Part shown: positions 15,024 through 15,291 of the stretch, piece after piece
Position numbering within the stretch: the stretch's first letter is position 1
How the letters are laid out: each line of letters opens with the position of its first letter
Source: Gallionellaceae bacterium
GTDB taxonomy: Bacteria > Pseudomonadota > Gammaproteobacteria > Burkholderiales > Gallionellaceae
Direction of reading: 5' to 3'
Length of the DNA stretch: 15,291 nt
NCBI GenBank assembly: GCA_030646595.1
Contig: JAUSKS010000248.1
Location: 1-15,291 of the forward strand
Notes under the pieces: generated by a model
What the model was told of the DNA's origin: nothing
What the model saw: the letters and a program-made list of their open reading frames with translations, nothing else
Database searches by the model: none
Translations under genes and position numbers: made by a program

Positions 15024-15291
15024 TTATCCCAGCGCCGCTATCTTGCTAAGCAGCTCGGCGGCATCCACCGGCTTAACCACATAATCCTTGGCTCCTTGCC
15101 GCATACCCCAAACCTTGTCGGTTTCCTGGCCCTTGGTGGTGCACAGTATCACCGGGATATGTTGGGTCGCCGCGTCTTTGGTAATGGCGCGCGTTGCCTG
15201 GAAGCCATTCAGCCCGGGCATGACTACATCCATTACGATCAAATCAGGCAGATCCAATTTAGCTTTGGCCACGCCTGCTTCACCATCCTCT
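15024..15291 (-). CDS. pilH: PilH-type response regulator, C-terminal part (5' end outside the window)
   Basis: Receiver-domain protein of the type IV pilus chemosensory pathway. It accepts phosphate from the ChpA/PilL kinase and, with PilG, sets pilus extension against retraction in the cytoplasm. Only the last 88 residues are visible, starting in frame at the window edge as EDGEAGVAKAKLDLPDL. The phospho-acceptor Asp lies in the motif MDVVMPGLNGFQ, followed by the conserved Thr of CTTKGQETDK and the Lys of YVVKPV. QETDKVWGMRQGAKDY is typical of PilH rather than PilG. The GTG at 15272 is an internal Val, not a start, because the domain is already under way upstream. The TAA stop is one base before the pilI ATG, so the two genes are probably translationally coupled. 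Confidence 0.9.
   Translation of the reverse strand, partial: EDGEAGVAKAKLDLPDLIVMDVVMPGLNGFQATRAITKDAATQHIPVILCTTKGQETDKVWGMRQGAKDYVVKPVDAAELLSKIAALG

Overview
The window looks like part of a Gram-negative betaproteobacterial chromosome. Support comes from the Chp-type pilus chemosensory genes next to algH-ruvX-pyrB-pyrC', a dihydroorotase-like protein of the inactive PyrC' type, an outer-membrane porin ending in Phe, and moderate GC. I cannot name a genus. Every convincing gene is on the minus strand, so transcription runs from high to low coordinates.

From 15291 down to 7051 lies the pilus (twitching) chemosensory cluster: the end of pilH, then pilI (CheW-like), pilJ (transducer) and chpA/pilL, a 1792-residue kinase with several Hpt domains, a CheA core and a receiver. 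It should sense surface or chemical cues and drive the type IV pilus motors through PilG/PilH. pilJ carries an in-frame TAA just before the hairpin-tip sequence that binds the kinase and coupling protein, while the rest of the reading frame is intact. A perfect 12-bp inverted repeat sits between pilI and pilJ. No pilK or chpB adaptation gene is present.

From 7011 to 3594 the same strand continues with algH (yqgE), ruvX (yqgF), pyrB and pyrC'. ruvX and pyrB overlap by GTGA. A pyrR gene, often found between them in relatives, is absent. pyrC' has lost the recognisable metal ligands of dihydroorotase and is probably a structural partner of the PyrB transcarbamoylase. A 155-bp inverted-repeat element built of CACAGAG units separates pyrB from pyrC'.

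From 3480 to 1798 is a two-gene unit: a porin and a short periplasmic binding-protein-like protein whose strong Shine-Dalgarno overlaps the porin stop codon.

From 1626 to 329 is a second small signalling unit, a CheY and an unusual CheA-like protein. The latter has only the phosphorylatable Hpt domain and a Pro/Ser-rich tail with four GFGFF-type motifs, the last ending exactly at the stop codon. A promoter with a perfect TATAAT precedes cheY. Positions 1-328 hold no convincing gene, only a long imperfect hairpin.
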